NCBI RefSeq assembly: GCF_003028855.1
Contig: NZ_CP028324.1
Span: 2,480,001-2,544,000 of the forward strand
Source: Pseudoduganella armeniaca
GTDB taxonomy: Bacteria > Pseudomonadota > Gammaproteobacteria > Burkholderiales > Burkholderiaceae_D
Direction of reading: 5' to 3'
Length of the DNA: 64,000 nt
The notes under the pieces are model-generated. The model had not been told where the DNA came from. It was given only the letters and a program-made list of their open reading frames with translations, and ran no database searches. Positions within the stretch are counted from its first letter, which is position 1; each line of letters begins with the position of its first letter. A program made the position numbers and the translations under genes. Shown here piece by piece: positions 26,856-35,005 of this stretch.

Positions 26856-27206
26856 TTACTTCGCGGCGTCCTTGAGCTTCATGTCGTTCCTGACGACCTT
26901 GACGCCGGCCACGCTGCGGGCGGCGGCTACCGCCGTGTCGATTTCCTGCTGGCTGGCCGCGAAGCCGGACAGGCGCACTTCGCCGTCATAGCTTTCCACG
27001 GCGATGTCGGCCGGATTGATGCCCTGTTGCTGGGCCAGGCCCGCCAGCACGCTGTTGGTCAGTGCCGCGTCGCTGACGGCGGCGCTGTTGGCGGAGTTGC
27101 CGACGGCACCGGTGGCCGGCGCCGGGGTATTGGTGGAGGCACAGGCCACCAGCGTGGCCAGCACCAGGCCGGACACGATGGTCGGCAGGGAAGTCAGGTT
27201 GTTCAT
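26856..27206 (-). CDS. BON-domain lipoprotein, 116 aa
   Basis: The 116-residue protein has a lipobox (LVACAS) and an Ala/Asn-rich linker. A BON domain occupies about residues 50-112 (GINPADIAVESYDGEVRLSG, then VAGVKVVRNDM). BON domains of OsmY and DolP bind phospholipid and protect the envelope. AAGGAG precedes ATG 27206. The upstream region carries an exact dyad with TATCCT. A separate 6-4-6 dyad, AACGGT-ATAA-ACCGTT, lies at 27281-27296 between them. Confidence 0.85.
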   Translation of the reverse strand: MNNLTSLPTIVSGLVLATLVACASTNTPAPATGAVGNSANSAAVSDAALTNSVLAGLAQQQGINPADIAVESYDGEVRLSGFAASQQEIDTAVAAARSVAGVKVVRNDMKLKDAAK

Positions 27207-27298
27207 TGCACGCTCCTTGTCTCGAAGTAGTGTTTGGCTGCGCAGCCGACGCTGCTGCATCAACGCTTTCAGGATAAGAAAACGGTATAAACCGTTCT

Positions 27299-27312
27299 GT
27301 TCGCCATCGCAC
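27299..27312 (-). promoter_or_regulatory. Dyad GTNCG-N4-CGNAC, site 5 (BON/OsmB-like genes)
   Basis: GTTCG-CCAT-CGCAC. A TATCCT hexamer on the minus strand (27271-27276) is centred exactly 32 bp away. AACGGT-ATAA-ACCGTT lies in between. Confidence 0.65.
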
Positions 27313-27364
27313 CCAGTAACGGTTTGTTACCCTTTTGTCGCGCTTCGGCTCGTGTCGGTGCGCT

Positions 27365-29440
27365 TCATTTGCCTTTCACCTGCTCGGCGGTGGGACGCTT
27401 CGAGGCCGGCAGCTGCTTGCCCGGCGGCGGTGCCGATGGCTTGGCGGTCGACTGCGCCAGCAGCTTGCCGCAATCGACGCCGCCGCCGCCGCCATGGATC
27501 AGCGGAATGACGGCGGCCACCGGCGCCGCCAGCGTGGCCAGCGCGATCGCACCGCCCGCGCGCATGGCCAGCACGCCCTTGTCGATGGCCACGTCCGGCT
27601 GCTTGAAGCTGCCGCGCACGTAGATCGGCGAGCGCAAGGAGACGATGCGCAGGCCCTTGCTGTCCGGTTTCAGGGTCAGGTCCATCTTTTCGTCCGCCAG
27701 GCTGACGGCGCCGTTGATGTGCAAGGTGGCGTCGGTCGTGTCGACCACGAAGGAGCGCGTCTGCGCCACGCCGTTCGTCACGGCGAAGTCGCCGGCCAGG
27801 CAGTTCATCTGCACCGGCTTGTCGCCGACCAGCTTGGTGACGATGATACTGCCCACGTTCAGGCCCATCTGCTCCAGCAGCATCTTGCTGATGGTGCCCT
27901 GGCTGACGGTGGCCTTGAGCTCGCCGTTGGACGCGGCCAGCAGGGTGGCGACGGAGTTACCGGTGGCCGACAGCCTGGCTTCGGCATTGATCTCGCCGAC
28001 CGTGGCCTGCTTGATCTGCTCGACGTTCGGGAACAGTTCCTTGATCTTCACGTGGCGGGCCTTGACGTCCAGGTTGGCCGCGATGGCGTCCTTGACCTGC
28101 TTGCCGCTGCCGTCCAGCTTGACGGTGGACGCCATGCTGCCGCCGGCGAAGTCGAAATTCAGCGGCGTGAGCTTGAGCACGCCGTCGTTCAGGTGGAATT
28201 CCGTGTACAGGTTGCTGATGGGGAGCTGCGCCGTGCGGGTAATGCGGTCGGCCTTGAAGCTGACATCGGCGTCGATGCTGGTCCAGCGCTCGGTGCGGAA
28301 CTTCTCGACCGGCAGCACCTTGTCGGACGGTTGCACCGCCTCGACGCCGCGCTCCTTCTTCTTCTCGTTCGAATCGGCGCCGATCAGCGGGCCCAGGTCC
28401 GCGAACTGCAGCAGCTTCGAATGCACGTTGCCGGTCAGGTGGCCGCGCGGCTTCTTCTGCTGATAGGCGAGCTTGCCGCCGATGTCGGACGAGCCCACCT
28501 TGCCGACGAACTTGTCATAGGTCCAGCGGCTGTTGCCCTTGGCCAGTTCGCCCACCAGGCGGCCATGCGTCGAGAACGGCGGCGTTTCCGGCAGCACCAG
28601 GCCGGTGATCGCGTACAGCCGCGCCATGCTGGCGCCGGACACCTTCAGGTTCATGTCGATCCCGGCCAGCTTGACCGGATTGACCAGCGTACCTTCGGCC
28701 ATCACGGAGACGAGGCCGATCTTGGCGTCGGCCTGGATGGGGAAGGGCACGCTGGCGTCCTGCAGCGACAGCACGGCGCCGGTCTTGCCGCTGCCGCGGA
28801 TGGGGGAATCGTTCCAGTTGCCGGACAGCTTCCAGCCGACACCGTACTTGCGGTCGTTGTCGAGCGTATCGACCTGTGCGGTCGCATCGATGTGCTCGAT
28901 GCCGTCGACGAAGCGGATGCTGCCCTTGCTGAACACGATGCGGTCCAGGTCCAGTTCCCATTTCGATTTCTTTTCCTTCTTCTCGAAGGTCCAGTTGTTG
29001 CTGCCGTCGGCCGTGCGGCGCAGGTAGACGCTGGGCGAACGGAACGCCAGCTCGGGGATCGAGATCGTTTTATGCAGCAGTGCGAACGGATTGAGCGAGA
29101 AGGAGACGGCGTCCACGCTGGCCATGTCGGCCGGCACGCCATCCTTGCCGGCCATGGCAGTCGGATTGCCCAGGTGGACGTCGCGCGCCACCAGGTGCGG
29201 CCAGGGAATCCAGTCGCGCCAGCTGCGTTCCTGCGGCGCGCGCGGCTGCTTTTCCCAGGTCAACGACAGGTCGCCACGGATGGCGAACGGGCGTTCGATG
29301 GCCTCGCTGGTCTTCGCGTTCAGCCAGGGGCGCGCCTTGTTCCAGTCATAGTTGAGCAGTACGACCAGCGCGATGGCGGGAATGGCGACGACGGTGCCGC
29401 CCACGGCCAGCGCGATCTTGGTTCGACGAGGCATTGTCAT
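27365..29440 (-). CDS. AsmA family protein
   Basis: The 691-residue protein has one N-terminal inner-membrane anchor (residues about 8-30) and a long periplasmic beta-rich body. The AsmA N-terminal pattern (YDWNKARPWLNAKTSEAI) is followed by the AsmA C-terminal region (about 430-640, with GTISKMLLEQMG and LRSPIYVRGSFKQPDV). AsmA-like proteins are thought to bridge the envelope for phospholipid transport and outer-membrane assembly. The C-terminal tail is a Pro/Ala/Lys linker. AAAGG precedes the ATG. Dyad 29502 with TAAGGT is positioned to drive it. Confidence 0.85.
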   Translation of the reverse strand: MTMPRRTKIALAVGGTVVAIPAIALVVLLNYDWNKARPWLNAKTSEAIERPFAIRGDLSLTWEKQPRAPQERSWRDWIPWPHLVARDVHLGNPTAMAGKDGVPADMASVDAVSFSLNPFALLHKTISIPELAFRSPSVYLRRTADGSNNWTFEKKEKKSKWELDLDRIVFSKGSIRFVDGIEHIDATAQVDTLDNDRKYGVGWKLSGNWNDSPIRGSGKTGAVLSLQDASVPFPIQADAKIGLVSVMAEGTLVNPVKLAGIDMNLKVSGASMARLYAITGLVLPETPPFSTHGRLVGELAKGNSRWTYDKFVGKVGSSDIGGKLAYQQKKPRGHLTGNVHSKLLQFADLGPLIGADSNEKKKERGVEAVQPSDKVLPVEKFRTERWTSIDADVSFKADRITRTAQLPISNLYTEFHLNDGVLKLTPLNFDFAGGSMASTVKLDGSGKQVKDAIAANLDVKARHVKIKELFPNVEQIKQATVGEINAEARLSATGNSVATLLAASNGELKATVSQGTISKMLLEQMGLNVGSIIVTKLVGDKPVQMNCLAGDFAVTNGVAQTRSFVVDTTDATLHINGAVSLADEKMDLTLKPDSKGLRIVSLRSPIYVRGSFKQPDVAIDKGVLAMRAGGAIALATLAAPVAAVIPLIHGGGGGVDCGKLLAQSTAKPSAPPPGKQLPASKRPTAEQVKGK

Positions 29441-29501
29441 GGCAGAGCCTTTCTGTTTTGGATACGCCTTGCGACCTTACACGATGGCTTCCACGGGCAA
29501 T

Positions 29502-29515
29502 GTGCGGTTCCGCAC
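29502..29515 (-). promoter_or_regulatory. Dyad GTNCG-N4-CGNAC, site 6 (asmA-type gene)
   Basis: GTGCG-GTTC-CGCAC. A TAAGGT hexamer on the minus strand (29474-29479) is centred exactly 32 bp away. Confidence 0.65.
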
Positions 29516-29559
29516 CGTAAGAGCCCACACTGTGGGGGCAAGTCCGCTTGGCGCCATAT

Positions 29560-29573
29560 GTGCGGCAGCGTAC
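29560..29573 (+). promoter_or_regulatory. Dyad GTNCG-N4-CGNAC, site 7 (DUF4398-OmpA-ferritin genes)
   Basis: GTGCG-GCAG-CGTAC. A TATAAC hexamer (29597-29602) is centred 33 bp downstream. Sites 6 and 7 thus face opposite genes of the same divergent region. Confidence 0.7.
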
Positions 29574-29643
29574 TGAAGGAGTGTTGTTTGTTAGGCTATA
29601 ACTTCATTCCATCACGACCGTTCAACTTCAGAGGAGAAAAAGA

Positions 29644-30030
29644 ATGAGCCCTCGTCTTACCCTGCCGGCAGTTGCGGCAACCGTTGTTTCCGCCTTGCTG
29701 CTGTCGGCATGCGCCAGCCAGAAAGCCCCCGCAACCGCCGACGTGGCCGTATCGCAGGCCGCCGTCGAAAACGCGGCCCAGGCCGGCGCCGCCGAACTGG
29801 CACCCGCCGAGCTGACCTCCGCCCGCGAGAAGTTCGCCCGCGCCAACCAGGCCCTGAAGGAACGCGACTACAAGCTCGCCTCCGAACTGGCCACGCAGGC
29901 ACAGGCCGAGGCGAAGCTGGCGCAGAGCAAGGCCACGTCCGCCAAGGCCACCAGCGCCGCCGATGCCGTCCAGGAAAACATCCGCGTGTTGCGCGAGGAA
30001 CTGGATCGCGCCAACAGCGCCAACAAGTAA
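29644..30030 (+). CDS. DUF4398 lipoprotein, 128 aa
   Basis: The 128-residue lipoprotein (lipobox LSACAS, Cys near 23) has a long Ala/Glu-rich amphipathic helix (ELTSAREKFARANQALKERDY, residues about 55-125) typical of DUF4398. GGAG lies 8 nt before the ATG. It is the first gene of an apparent operon with the OmpA-like gene (18 bp gap) and the ferritin-like gene (17 bp gap). The helix probably packs in the periplasm against peptidoglycan or the partner below. Exact function unknown. Confidence 0.85.
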   Translation: MSPRLTLPAVAATVVSALLLSACASQKAPATADVAVSQAAVENAAQAGAAELAPAELTSAREKFARANQALKERDYKLASELATQAQAEAKLAQSKATSAKATSAADAVQENIRVLREELDRANSANK

Positions 30031-30048
30031 GCACAAGGAGAGCACACG

Positions 30049-30951
30049 ATGAACAAGACCTTCACGCAAAAAGCCGTGACGCCGCTGGTGCTGTCGTTGG
30101 TACTGGCCCTGTCCGCCTGCAGCTCCACGCCCGTGACGACCAGCACCCTGGACCAGGCCCGCAGCGACTACACCGCTGCCCAGAACGGCTCGGTGGCGCA
30201 GTACGCGCCGAACGAGTTCAAGGCCGCGACGGAAGCGCTGAACGCCGCCAACACGGCCGCGTCGAACCGCGAGGACCTGACCAAGATCGACCAGCTGGCC
30301 AGCCTGGCCAAGACCAAGATCGCCACCGCGCAGGAAGTGGCCCGCACCAAGCAGGCCGAAGCCAGCCTGAAAGGCGCCACGCAGGAACGCGAGCAGGTGC
30401 GCCTGCAAGCCCGTACCGCCGAGGCCGAAGCAGCACGCCGCAACGCCGAGCAGGCCCAGCGCGATGCCGAGGCCGCCAAGGCCCAGGCCGAGCAGGCCAG
30501 CGCCGCCACGCGCGATGCGCAGGCGCAGGCCTCCGCGCTGGCGGCCCAGCTGGCCGAACTGAAGGCCAAGCAGACCGAACGCGGCATGGTCGTCACCCTG
30601 GGCGACGTGCTGTTCAACACCGACCAGGCCGTGCTGACCTCGGCCGGCACGGCCACGGTACAGAAGCTGGCCAACATCCTGCGCGACAACCCTGACCGCA
30701 CCGTGCTGGTGGAAGGCTTCACCGACAGCACCGGCTCCACCGCGCACAACCTGGAGCTGTCGCAGCGCCGCGCCGAATCCGTGCGCGCCGCGCTGGCGCA
30801 GATGGGCATCGAGCGCAACCGTGTGGAAACGCGCGGCTACGGCGAAGCCTATCCGGTGGCCGGCAACAACACGGCTGGCGACCGCCAGCTGAACCGCCGC
30901 GTCGAGATCGTGCTGTCCGAAGCCGGCAAGCCGATCCAGGCCCGTCGTTAA
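30049..30951 (+). CDS. DUF4398-OmpA fusion lipoprotein, 300 aa
   Basis: The 300-residue protein has a lipobox (LSACSS) and a DUF4398-like helix (residues about 35-100). A long Ala/Gln/Glu coiled coil follows (about 100-180, REQVRLQARTAEAEAARR), then a C-terminal OmpA domain (DVLFNTDQA, GFTDSTGSTAHNLELSQRRAE, LNRRVEIVL). It resembles a peptidoglycan-linked spacer lipoprotein. AAGGAG precedes the ATG. The coiled coil could hold a fixed distance between outer membrane and wall. Confidence 0.85.
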   Translation: MNKTFTQKAVTPLVLSLVLALSACSSTPVTTSTLDQARSDYTAAQNGSVAQYAPNEFKAATEALNAANTAASNREDLTKIDQLASLAKTKIATAQEVARTKQAEASLKGATQEREQVRLQARTAEAEAARRNAEQAQRDAEAAKAQAEQASAATRDAQAQASALAAQLAELKAKQTERGMVVTLGDVLFNTDQAVLTSAGTATVQKLANILRDNPDRTVLVEGFTDSTGSTAHNLELSQRRAESVRAALAQMGIERNRVETRGYGEAYPVAGNNTAGDRQLNRRVEIVLSEAGKPIQARR

Positions 30952-30968
30952 TTTGATTAGGAAGAACC

Positions 30969-31504
30969 ATGTCCGATAACACCCCTACCCAGGCCAGCGG
31001 CATCGATACCGCGGCCATCCGGGCCGCCGCGCAGAACATGGCGGACGGTCCGGTCACGGCAGGCTACAAGGGCGACCGCGAAGCCGTGCTGAAAATGCTG
31101 AACGATGCGCTGGCCACCGAGCTGGTCTGCATCAACCGCTACAAGCGGCATTACTACACGGTCAGCGGCCGCGCCAACTCCGGCATCAAGGCGGAGTTCC
31201 TCGAGCATGCCAACGAGGAAGAGCAGCACGCCGACTGGCTGGCCGAGCGCATCGTCCAGCTGAACGGCCAGCCCGACTACAACCCGCGACCTTGCTGGCG
31301 CGCAGCCACGCCGAGTATGATGACTCGATGGAAGTGCAGTCGATGGTACGCGCCAACCTGATCGCCGAGCGCGTGGCCATCGAGGCCTATCGCCAGATGA
31401 TCGAGCAAATTGGCGAGACCGATCCCGTGACGAAACAGCTGTTGATCAAGATCATGGCTGAGGAGGAAGAGCACGCGGACGACATGCGCGATCTGCTTGA
31501 GTAA
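30969..31504 (+). pseudogene. Ferritin-like (bacterioferritin-type) diiron protein, one-base frameshift
   Basis: The N-terminal half (ATELVCINRYKRHYYTV, HANEEEQHADWL) is read from ATG 30969. The C-terminal half (LLARSHAEYDDS to EEEEHADDMRDLLE) continues in another frame. One missing G after CCG at 31284-31286 accounts for it: NPATLLARSH would be restored, giving about 177 residues. Both diiron helices carry ExxH-type ligands (EEEQH and EEEEH). The protein would oxidise and store iron or detoxify peroxide in the cytoplasm or periplasm; no signal peptide is visible. It is third in the DUF4398-OmpA operon. Confidence 0.75.
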
Positions 31505-31613
31505 GCGGTTGCGGGAACGCCGGCGCGAGTCGATACTTGCGCTGTCGAGTTTTACCTTCAGTTTTCACTTAGGGGAGCCAAGCCTCCCATACTGCCAATA
31601 AAGGAGCATCATC

Positions 31614-31916
31614 ATGCTGGAAAATAACATCAGTACCGTAAACAACGACGTGAAAACGCTGGTCAAGGATGCACAGGCCCTGTTCACCGCCGCCACCGCG
31701 CTGACGGGCGAGAAGGCCGAGGAGCTGCGCGGCCGTGGCATGCGCGCGCTGGATTCGGCGCTGGCCCGTGCCCAGGACGTGCAGGTCAAGGCCGTCGAGA
31801 CGAGCAAGCAGGCCGCCGCCAGCACCGATGCCTACGTCAAGGAAAACCCATGGCGTTCGATCGCCGTCGCGGCGGGCGTGGGCCTGCTGGTCGGCGTGAT
31901 CGTGGGCCGCAAATAA
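31614..31916 (+). CDS. DUF883 (ElaB/YqjD-like) membrane-anchored protein
   Basis: The 100-residue protein has a long amphipathic helix (VNNDVKTLVKDAQALFTAA, residues about 8-75) and a single C-terminal helix with the family end VGLLVGVIVGRK. ElaB/YqjD proteins are tail-anchored and bind ribosomes at the inner membrane in stationary phase in E. coli. AAAGGAG precedes the ATG. It heads a yqjD-yqjE-yqjK-like trio. Confidence 0.85.
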   Translation: MLENNISTVNNDVKTLVKDAQALFTAATALTGEKAEELRGRGMRALDSALARAQDVQVKAVETSKQAAASTDAYVKENPWRSIAVAAGVGLLVGVIVGRK

Positions 31917-31937
31917 GTGGCCGTGGCTGGAGACGAC

Positions 31938-32318
31938 ATGGAACACTCCGAGCCACATCCCCCCGGCCTGATCGCCTCGCTGGCCGGGGTAGCGAAAAAC
32001 AGCCTGCGCCTGGTGTTGTCGCGGGTGGAACTGGCCGCGCTGGAACTGTCGGAAGTGCGCAACCACCTGGTCCAGCTGTCGGTGCTGTTCGCGCTGTCGG
32101 TGCTGGCCGCGTGGTTCGCCATCGCCTTCGGGACCGCCACCGTGATCTATCTCGCGTGGGATGCGTTGGGCTGGACGATCCTGCTGATCCTGGCGGTCGT
32201 CTTCGCCATCATCGCGGCGGCCTTGATCATGTCGATAAAGAAGCTGATCCGGCAAGGCCGGCTGGCGCTGTCCGCCACGATGGCCGAGCTGAAGGCCGAC
32301 CGCGACATGTTGCTGTGA
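31938..32318 (+). CDS. Phage holin family/YqjE-like membrane protein
   Basis: The 126-residue protein has a charged N-terminal helix (SLRLVLSRVELAALELSEVR) and two membrane helices (LSVLFALSVLAAWFAIAF and TILLILAVVFAIIAAALIM), the PF07332-type layout of YqjE. It is second in the DUF883 trio. I start at ATG 31938, preceded by GGAG; an in-frame GTG at 31917 is possible. No lytic partner is nearby, so this is not a phage holin despite the family name. Confidence 0.8.
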   Translation: MEHSEPHPPGLIASLAGVAKNSLRLVLSRVELAALELSEVRNHLVQLSVLFALSVLAAWFAIAFGTATVIYLAWDALGWTILLILAVVFAIIAAALIMSIKKLIRQGRLALSATMAELKADRDMLL

Positions 32319-32328
32319 AAGGGTAGCG

Positions 32329-32742
32329 ATGAGCGATAAATACGAGAACGAGGCGGGCTACGCCGCCGCCAAGGCCAGGCTGATCAAGGAGGGCGAGCTG
32401 CACCGTCTGGGTGTCGCGCACGCCAAGCACATGGTGGCGCAGAACCTGCATCCGGAGGTGCTGTTGCATGGCGCCGTCGATATGGCCATCGCGGCCGTGC
32501 AGGCGCGCTTCGCCGGTATCCTGGCGGCCAAGACGGCCGGCATGGGTGGCGGCGACGGCTCCGGCCTGGGCGGCATCCTCGGCGGCATCAACTACAAGGC
32601 CCTGATGCCGGTGGCGATCACGGTGGCGTCCTTCATCTCGAAGCGCCGCCTGACCAAGCCGGCCCTGGCCGTGGGCACCGTGGCGGCTGCCGTCGCGGGC
32701 TGGTACTACCGCAGGAAGCGCAAGGTTACCGTGACGTACTGA
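32329..32742 (+). CDS. YqjK-like hypothetical protein with C-terminal membrane segment
   Basis: The 137-residue protein lies 10 bp after the YqjE-like gene. A charged N-terminal helix (AKARLIKEGELHRLG) is followed by a Gly-rich middle (GMGGGDGSGLGGILGG) and a weak hydrophobic stretch near the end (ALAVGTVAAAVAGWYY), finishing RRKRKVTVTY. By position it is the third gene of the stress trio; its function is unknown. A terminator with a UUCG loop follows. Confidence 0.75.
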   Translation: MSDKYENEAGYAAAKARLIKEGELHRLGVAHAKHMVAQNLHPEVLLHGAVDMAIAAVQARFAGILAAKTAGMGGGDGSGLGGILGGINYKALMPVAITVASFISKRRLTKPALAVGTVAAAVAGWYYRRKRKVTVTY

Positions 32743-33154
32743 GCGCCGATGGCTTCGGCTGTCGGATGGAACGCTGCTTCGGCAGCGTTTTTTTATGGTT
32801 CCCTCAAAAAGAGGGCGGCGGCTCGTGTTGCTTCCCGTAGCTTCTCCTCAGAAGCGTCTTTGCACCGCGCCTGCCAAACGCATTCGGCGTCACGCTGCAT
32901 CCGGTGAGCGGCTGTTCCTGGCTTGTATCCCAGGCGGTTTGCCAGGCCGGCATCGAAGGATTGCGGTGTCGTTGGCCAAGGTCAAATAAGACGCGGCTTT
33001 ATGAACGCGGCGTTTGCAGCGCATGCGGGCACGAAGGCTGGCGGTACTCCAACATGCGCGCGCGTCTCCACTGGTAAGGAAGCTCATGCGCGCCATGCAC
33101 GCGCCTTGCGCGCTACAATCTTCCCGTTTTGCCGACATTGCGAAAGGAGCACCC
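32743..33154. other. Intergenic stretch with terminator and patatin promoter region
   Basis: No convincing gene is present. It holds the terminator at 32770-32794 and a TACAAT hexamer (33114-33119) about 36 bp before the patatin start codon. No dyad of the regulon is visible. Confidence 0.5.
32770..32794 (+). terminator. Rho-independent terminator after the yqjK-like gene
   Basis: The stem AACGCTGC/GCAGCGTT (32770-32777 with 32782-32789) is closed by a TTCG tetraloop and followed by a T-run. Confidence 0.9.
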
Positions 33155-34300
33155 GTGGCGGAAGGAGCGGAACACCGGCTGAACCCGGCCGGCCTGCGCA
33201 TCGTGCTGGTGCTGCAGGGCGGCGGCGCGTTGGGCGCCTACCAGGCCGGCGTGTACCACGCGCTGCACGAGCATGGCCTGGCGCCGGACTGGGTCGTGGG
33301 CACGTCGATCGGTGCCATCAATGCGGCGCTGTTGGCGGGCAACCGCCAGGCCGATCGCCTGCGTCGGCTGCGCCAGTTCTGGGACCGGGTGGCGCATCGC
33401 GACGCCGTCGATCCGGTGCGGCTGTCGGACGACCAGCGCCGCGCCAATATCTGGCTGTCCACCCTCGATACCTTGTGGCGCGGCGTGCCGGGCTTCTTCA
33501 AGCCGCGGCCGTTCGGTCTGTTCGCCGCCGGCCTGCCGGTCGCGCCGGAAGAGGCCAGCTTCTATGATACGGCGGAGCTGACGGCCACGCTGAAGGAACT
33601 GGTCGACTTCGATTACCTGAACAGTCCCGAAGGGATGCGCCTGACCGTCAATGCCTTGCGCGTACGCTGCGGTTCGCTGGTCAGTTTCGACAGCCGCGAC
33701 GGTAATATTTGCGCCGAGCACATCCGCGCCAGCGGCGCGCTGCCGCCGGGCTTCGCGCCGGTGCGCATCGATGGCGAGCTGTACTGGGACGGCGGCCTGT
33801 ACTCGAACACGCCGCTGGAAACCGTGCTGGACGACCGCTCCCAGGTCGATACCCTGTGCTTCATGGTGGACCTGTGGAGTGCCGAGGGACCGGAGCCGCG
33901 CACGCTGGAGGAAGTGCAGACGCGCCAGAAGGACGTGACGTTCGCCTCGCGCTCACGCCGCCACCTGGAGGATTACGTCAACACGCGGCGCATGCAGCAG
34001 AAGCTGCGCGAACTGTACACGGCCTTGCCGGACCGGGAGAAGAGCGCGCAGGGCGCGCGCGAGCTGGACGCGCTCGGTTGCGGCAGCACGCTGCACGTGG
34101 TGCGGCTGCCGTACGCGGGGCGCGACTGGCAGATGGCCATGAAGGACATCAATTTTTCCAAGGGCTCGATCGAGTGGCGCTGGGACCAGGGCTACCGCGA
34201 CGCGCTGCGCGCCATCGACGCCGCCGGCTGGCTGCGCTTCGTGGCGGACGACACGCCGCTGGTCGTGCACGAGCTGCCGCCCGTCGAGCGCGTGGCGTGA
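33155..34300 (+). CDS. Patatin-like phospholipase (DUF3734 type)
   Basis: The 381-residue protein has the patatin anion-hole GGGALGAYQAG near residue 17, the nucleophile elbow GTSIG near 49 and the dyad Asp DGG (YWDGGLYSN) near 211. The rest matches the long patatin branch with a C-terminal DUF3734 region (NTRRMQQKLREL). I start at GTG 33155, preceded by AAAGGAG 6 nt before; the longer ATG at 33014 has no ribosome site. It is a cytoplasmic or peripheral lipid acyl hydrolase whose substrate is unknown. It ends 45 bp before a convergent gene. Confidence 0.8.
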   Translation: MAEGAEHRLNPAGLRIVLVLQGGGALGAYQAGVYHALHEHGLAPDWVVGTSIGAINAALLAGNRQADRLRRLRQFWDRVAHRDAVDPVRLSDDQRRANIWLSTLDTLWRGVPGFFKPRPFGLFAAGLPVAPEEASFYDTAELTATLKELVDFDYLNSPEGMRLTVNALRVRCGSLVSFDSRDGNICAEHIRASGALPPGFAPVRIDGELYWDGGLYSNTPLETVLDDRSQVDTLCFMVDLWSAEGPEPRTLEEVQTRQKDVTFASRSRRHLEDYVNTRRMQQKLRELYTALPDREKSAQGARELDALGCGSTLHVVRLPYAGRDWQMAMKDINFSKGSIEWRWDQGYRDALRAIDAAGWLRFVADDTPLVVHELPPVERVA

Positions 34301-34345
34301 TCGCTGGCGGCACCGCGGCGCCGCCAGCGGGCGTTCGCTGGACCG

Positions 34346-34717
34346 CTACTCGGACGGTCCGGTCGTCTCGACCTTGCCCGCCATCTGGTTCGATACCGTG
34401 ACGAGTTCGCGCACGTGCGCCATGTCGTCCTTGTAGGTCTGGCGTGCTTCCTTGACGCAGGTGCCGCGCTCACCCGCCTGCATGCGCTTGCACTCGGCCA
34501 GCGCCTCGTTCAGGGCCGCGCCGATCTCCTTTTTCTTGGTGGCGATCTGGGCGCCGATGGTGCGGTCTTCCTTCATCCAGCGGGCGGGCTCGCCGCGCGC
34601 CAGTTCCTGTTTCTGATGCTGTGCTACCTCGGCCGGCGTCGACTGGCCGGCGGCGCCGGCACACATGCCGGCCGCAAGCGCGCCGGCCAGCAGCGCACCT
34701 ATCAAGCTCTTGTTCAT
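34346..34717 (-). CDS. Periplasmic hypothetical protein, 123 aa
   Basis: The 123-residue secreted protein starts with a signal peptide (MNKSLIGALLAGALAAGM, cleavage near AAG). The mature helical body has one Cys pair (ECKRMQAGERGTC) and a KKKEIGAAL-type basic stretch. AAGGAG precedes ATG 34717; a longer frame reaches 34741. The repeated-helix style is like the Cys-repeat protein at 35.7 kb. It follows the DUF3309 gene and may be read from the dyad at 35508. Function unknown. Confidence 0.7.
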   Translation of the reverse strand: MNKSLIGALLAGALAAGMCAGAAGQSTPAEVAQHQKQELARGEPARWMKEDRTIGAQIATKKKEIGAALNEALAECKRMQAGERGTCVKEARQTYKDDMAHVRELVTVSNQMAGKVETTGPSE

Positions 34718-34741
34718 GCTGACTCCTTCCAAAAGTGACAA

Positions 34742-34759
34742 GGGGCGCTGACGCGCCCC
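34742..34759 (-). terminator. Weak hairpin, possible terminator of the DUF3309 gene
   Basis: The arms GGGGCGC and GCGCCCC (34742-34748 with 34753-34759) are followed on the minus strand by TTGTCACTTTT, only loosely T-rich. Confidence 0.35.
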
Positions 34760-34768
34760 CGGGTTTGC

Positions 34769-34921
34769 TTACAACCTGCCTGTCAATAACATGATCAGCA
34801 GGATCACGACAATCAGGCCTGCGATACCGCTGGGCGCATAGCCCCAGTTGCGGCTGTGGGGCCAGGTCGGCAGTGCGCCGATCAGGACCAGTACCAGAAT
34901 GATCAGAAGAATGGTGCCCAT
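34769..34921 (-). CDS. DUF3309 small membrane protein, 50 aa
   Basis: The 50-residue protein has helix one (ILLIILVLVLIGALPTW), a WPHSRNWGYAPSG turn and a second helix (IAGLIVVILLIMLL). This is the DUF3309 family. AAGGAG precedes ATG 34921. DUF3309 genes in soil Proteobacteria often sit beside osmotic or desiccation stress genes. It lies 85 bp downstream of the glycine-zipper gene on the same strand. Confidence 0.85.
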   Translation of the reverse strand: MGTILLIILVLVLIGALPTWPHSRNWGYAPSGIAGLIVVILLIMLLTGRL

Positions 34922-35005
34922 GGATGCTCCTTGTTGTGATTATGGATGGATGGTCGAGGTTGTCGTCCCGGCAGCGTGCCGCGGGGCCGCCAGGACGGGC
35001 CGTCG

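Noticed and set aside
31938..32318. 'Phage holin' annotation as a sign of a prophage
   Set aside because: It is the chromosomal YqjE-type stress protein in a yqjD-like trio; no phage genes are nearby.
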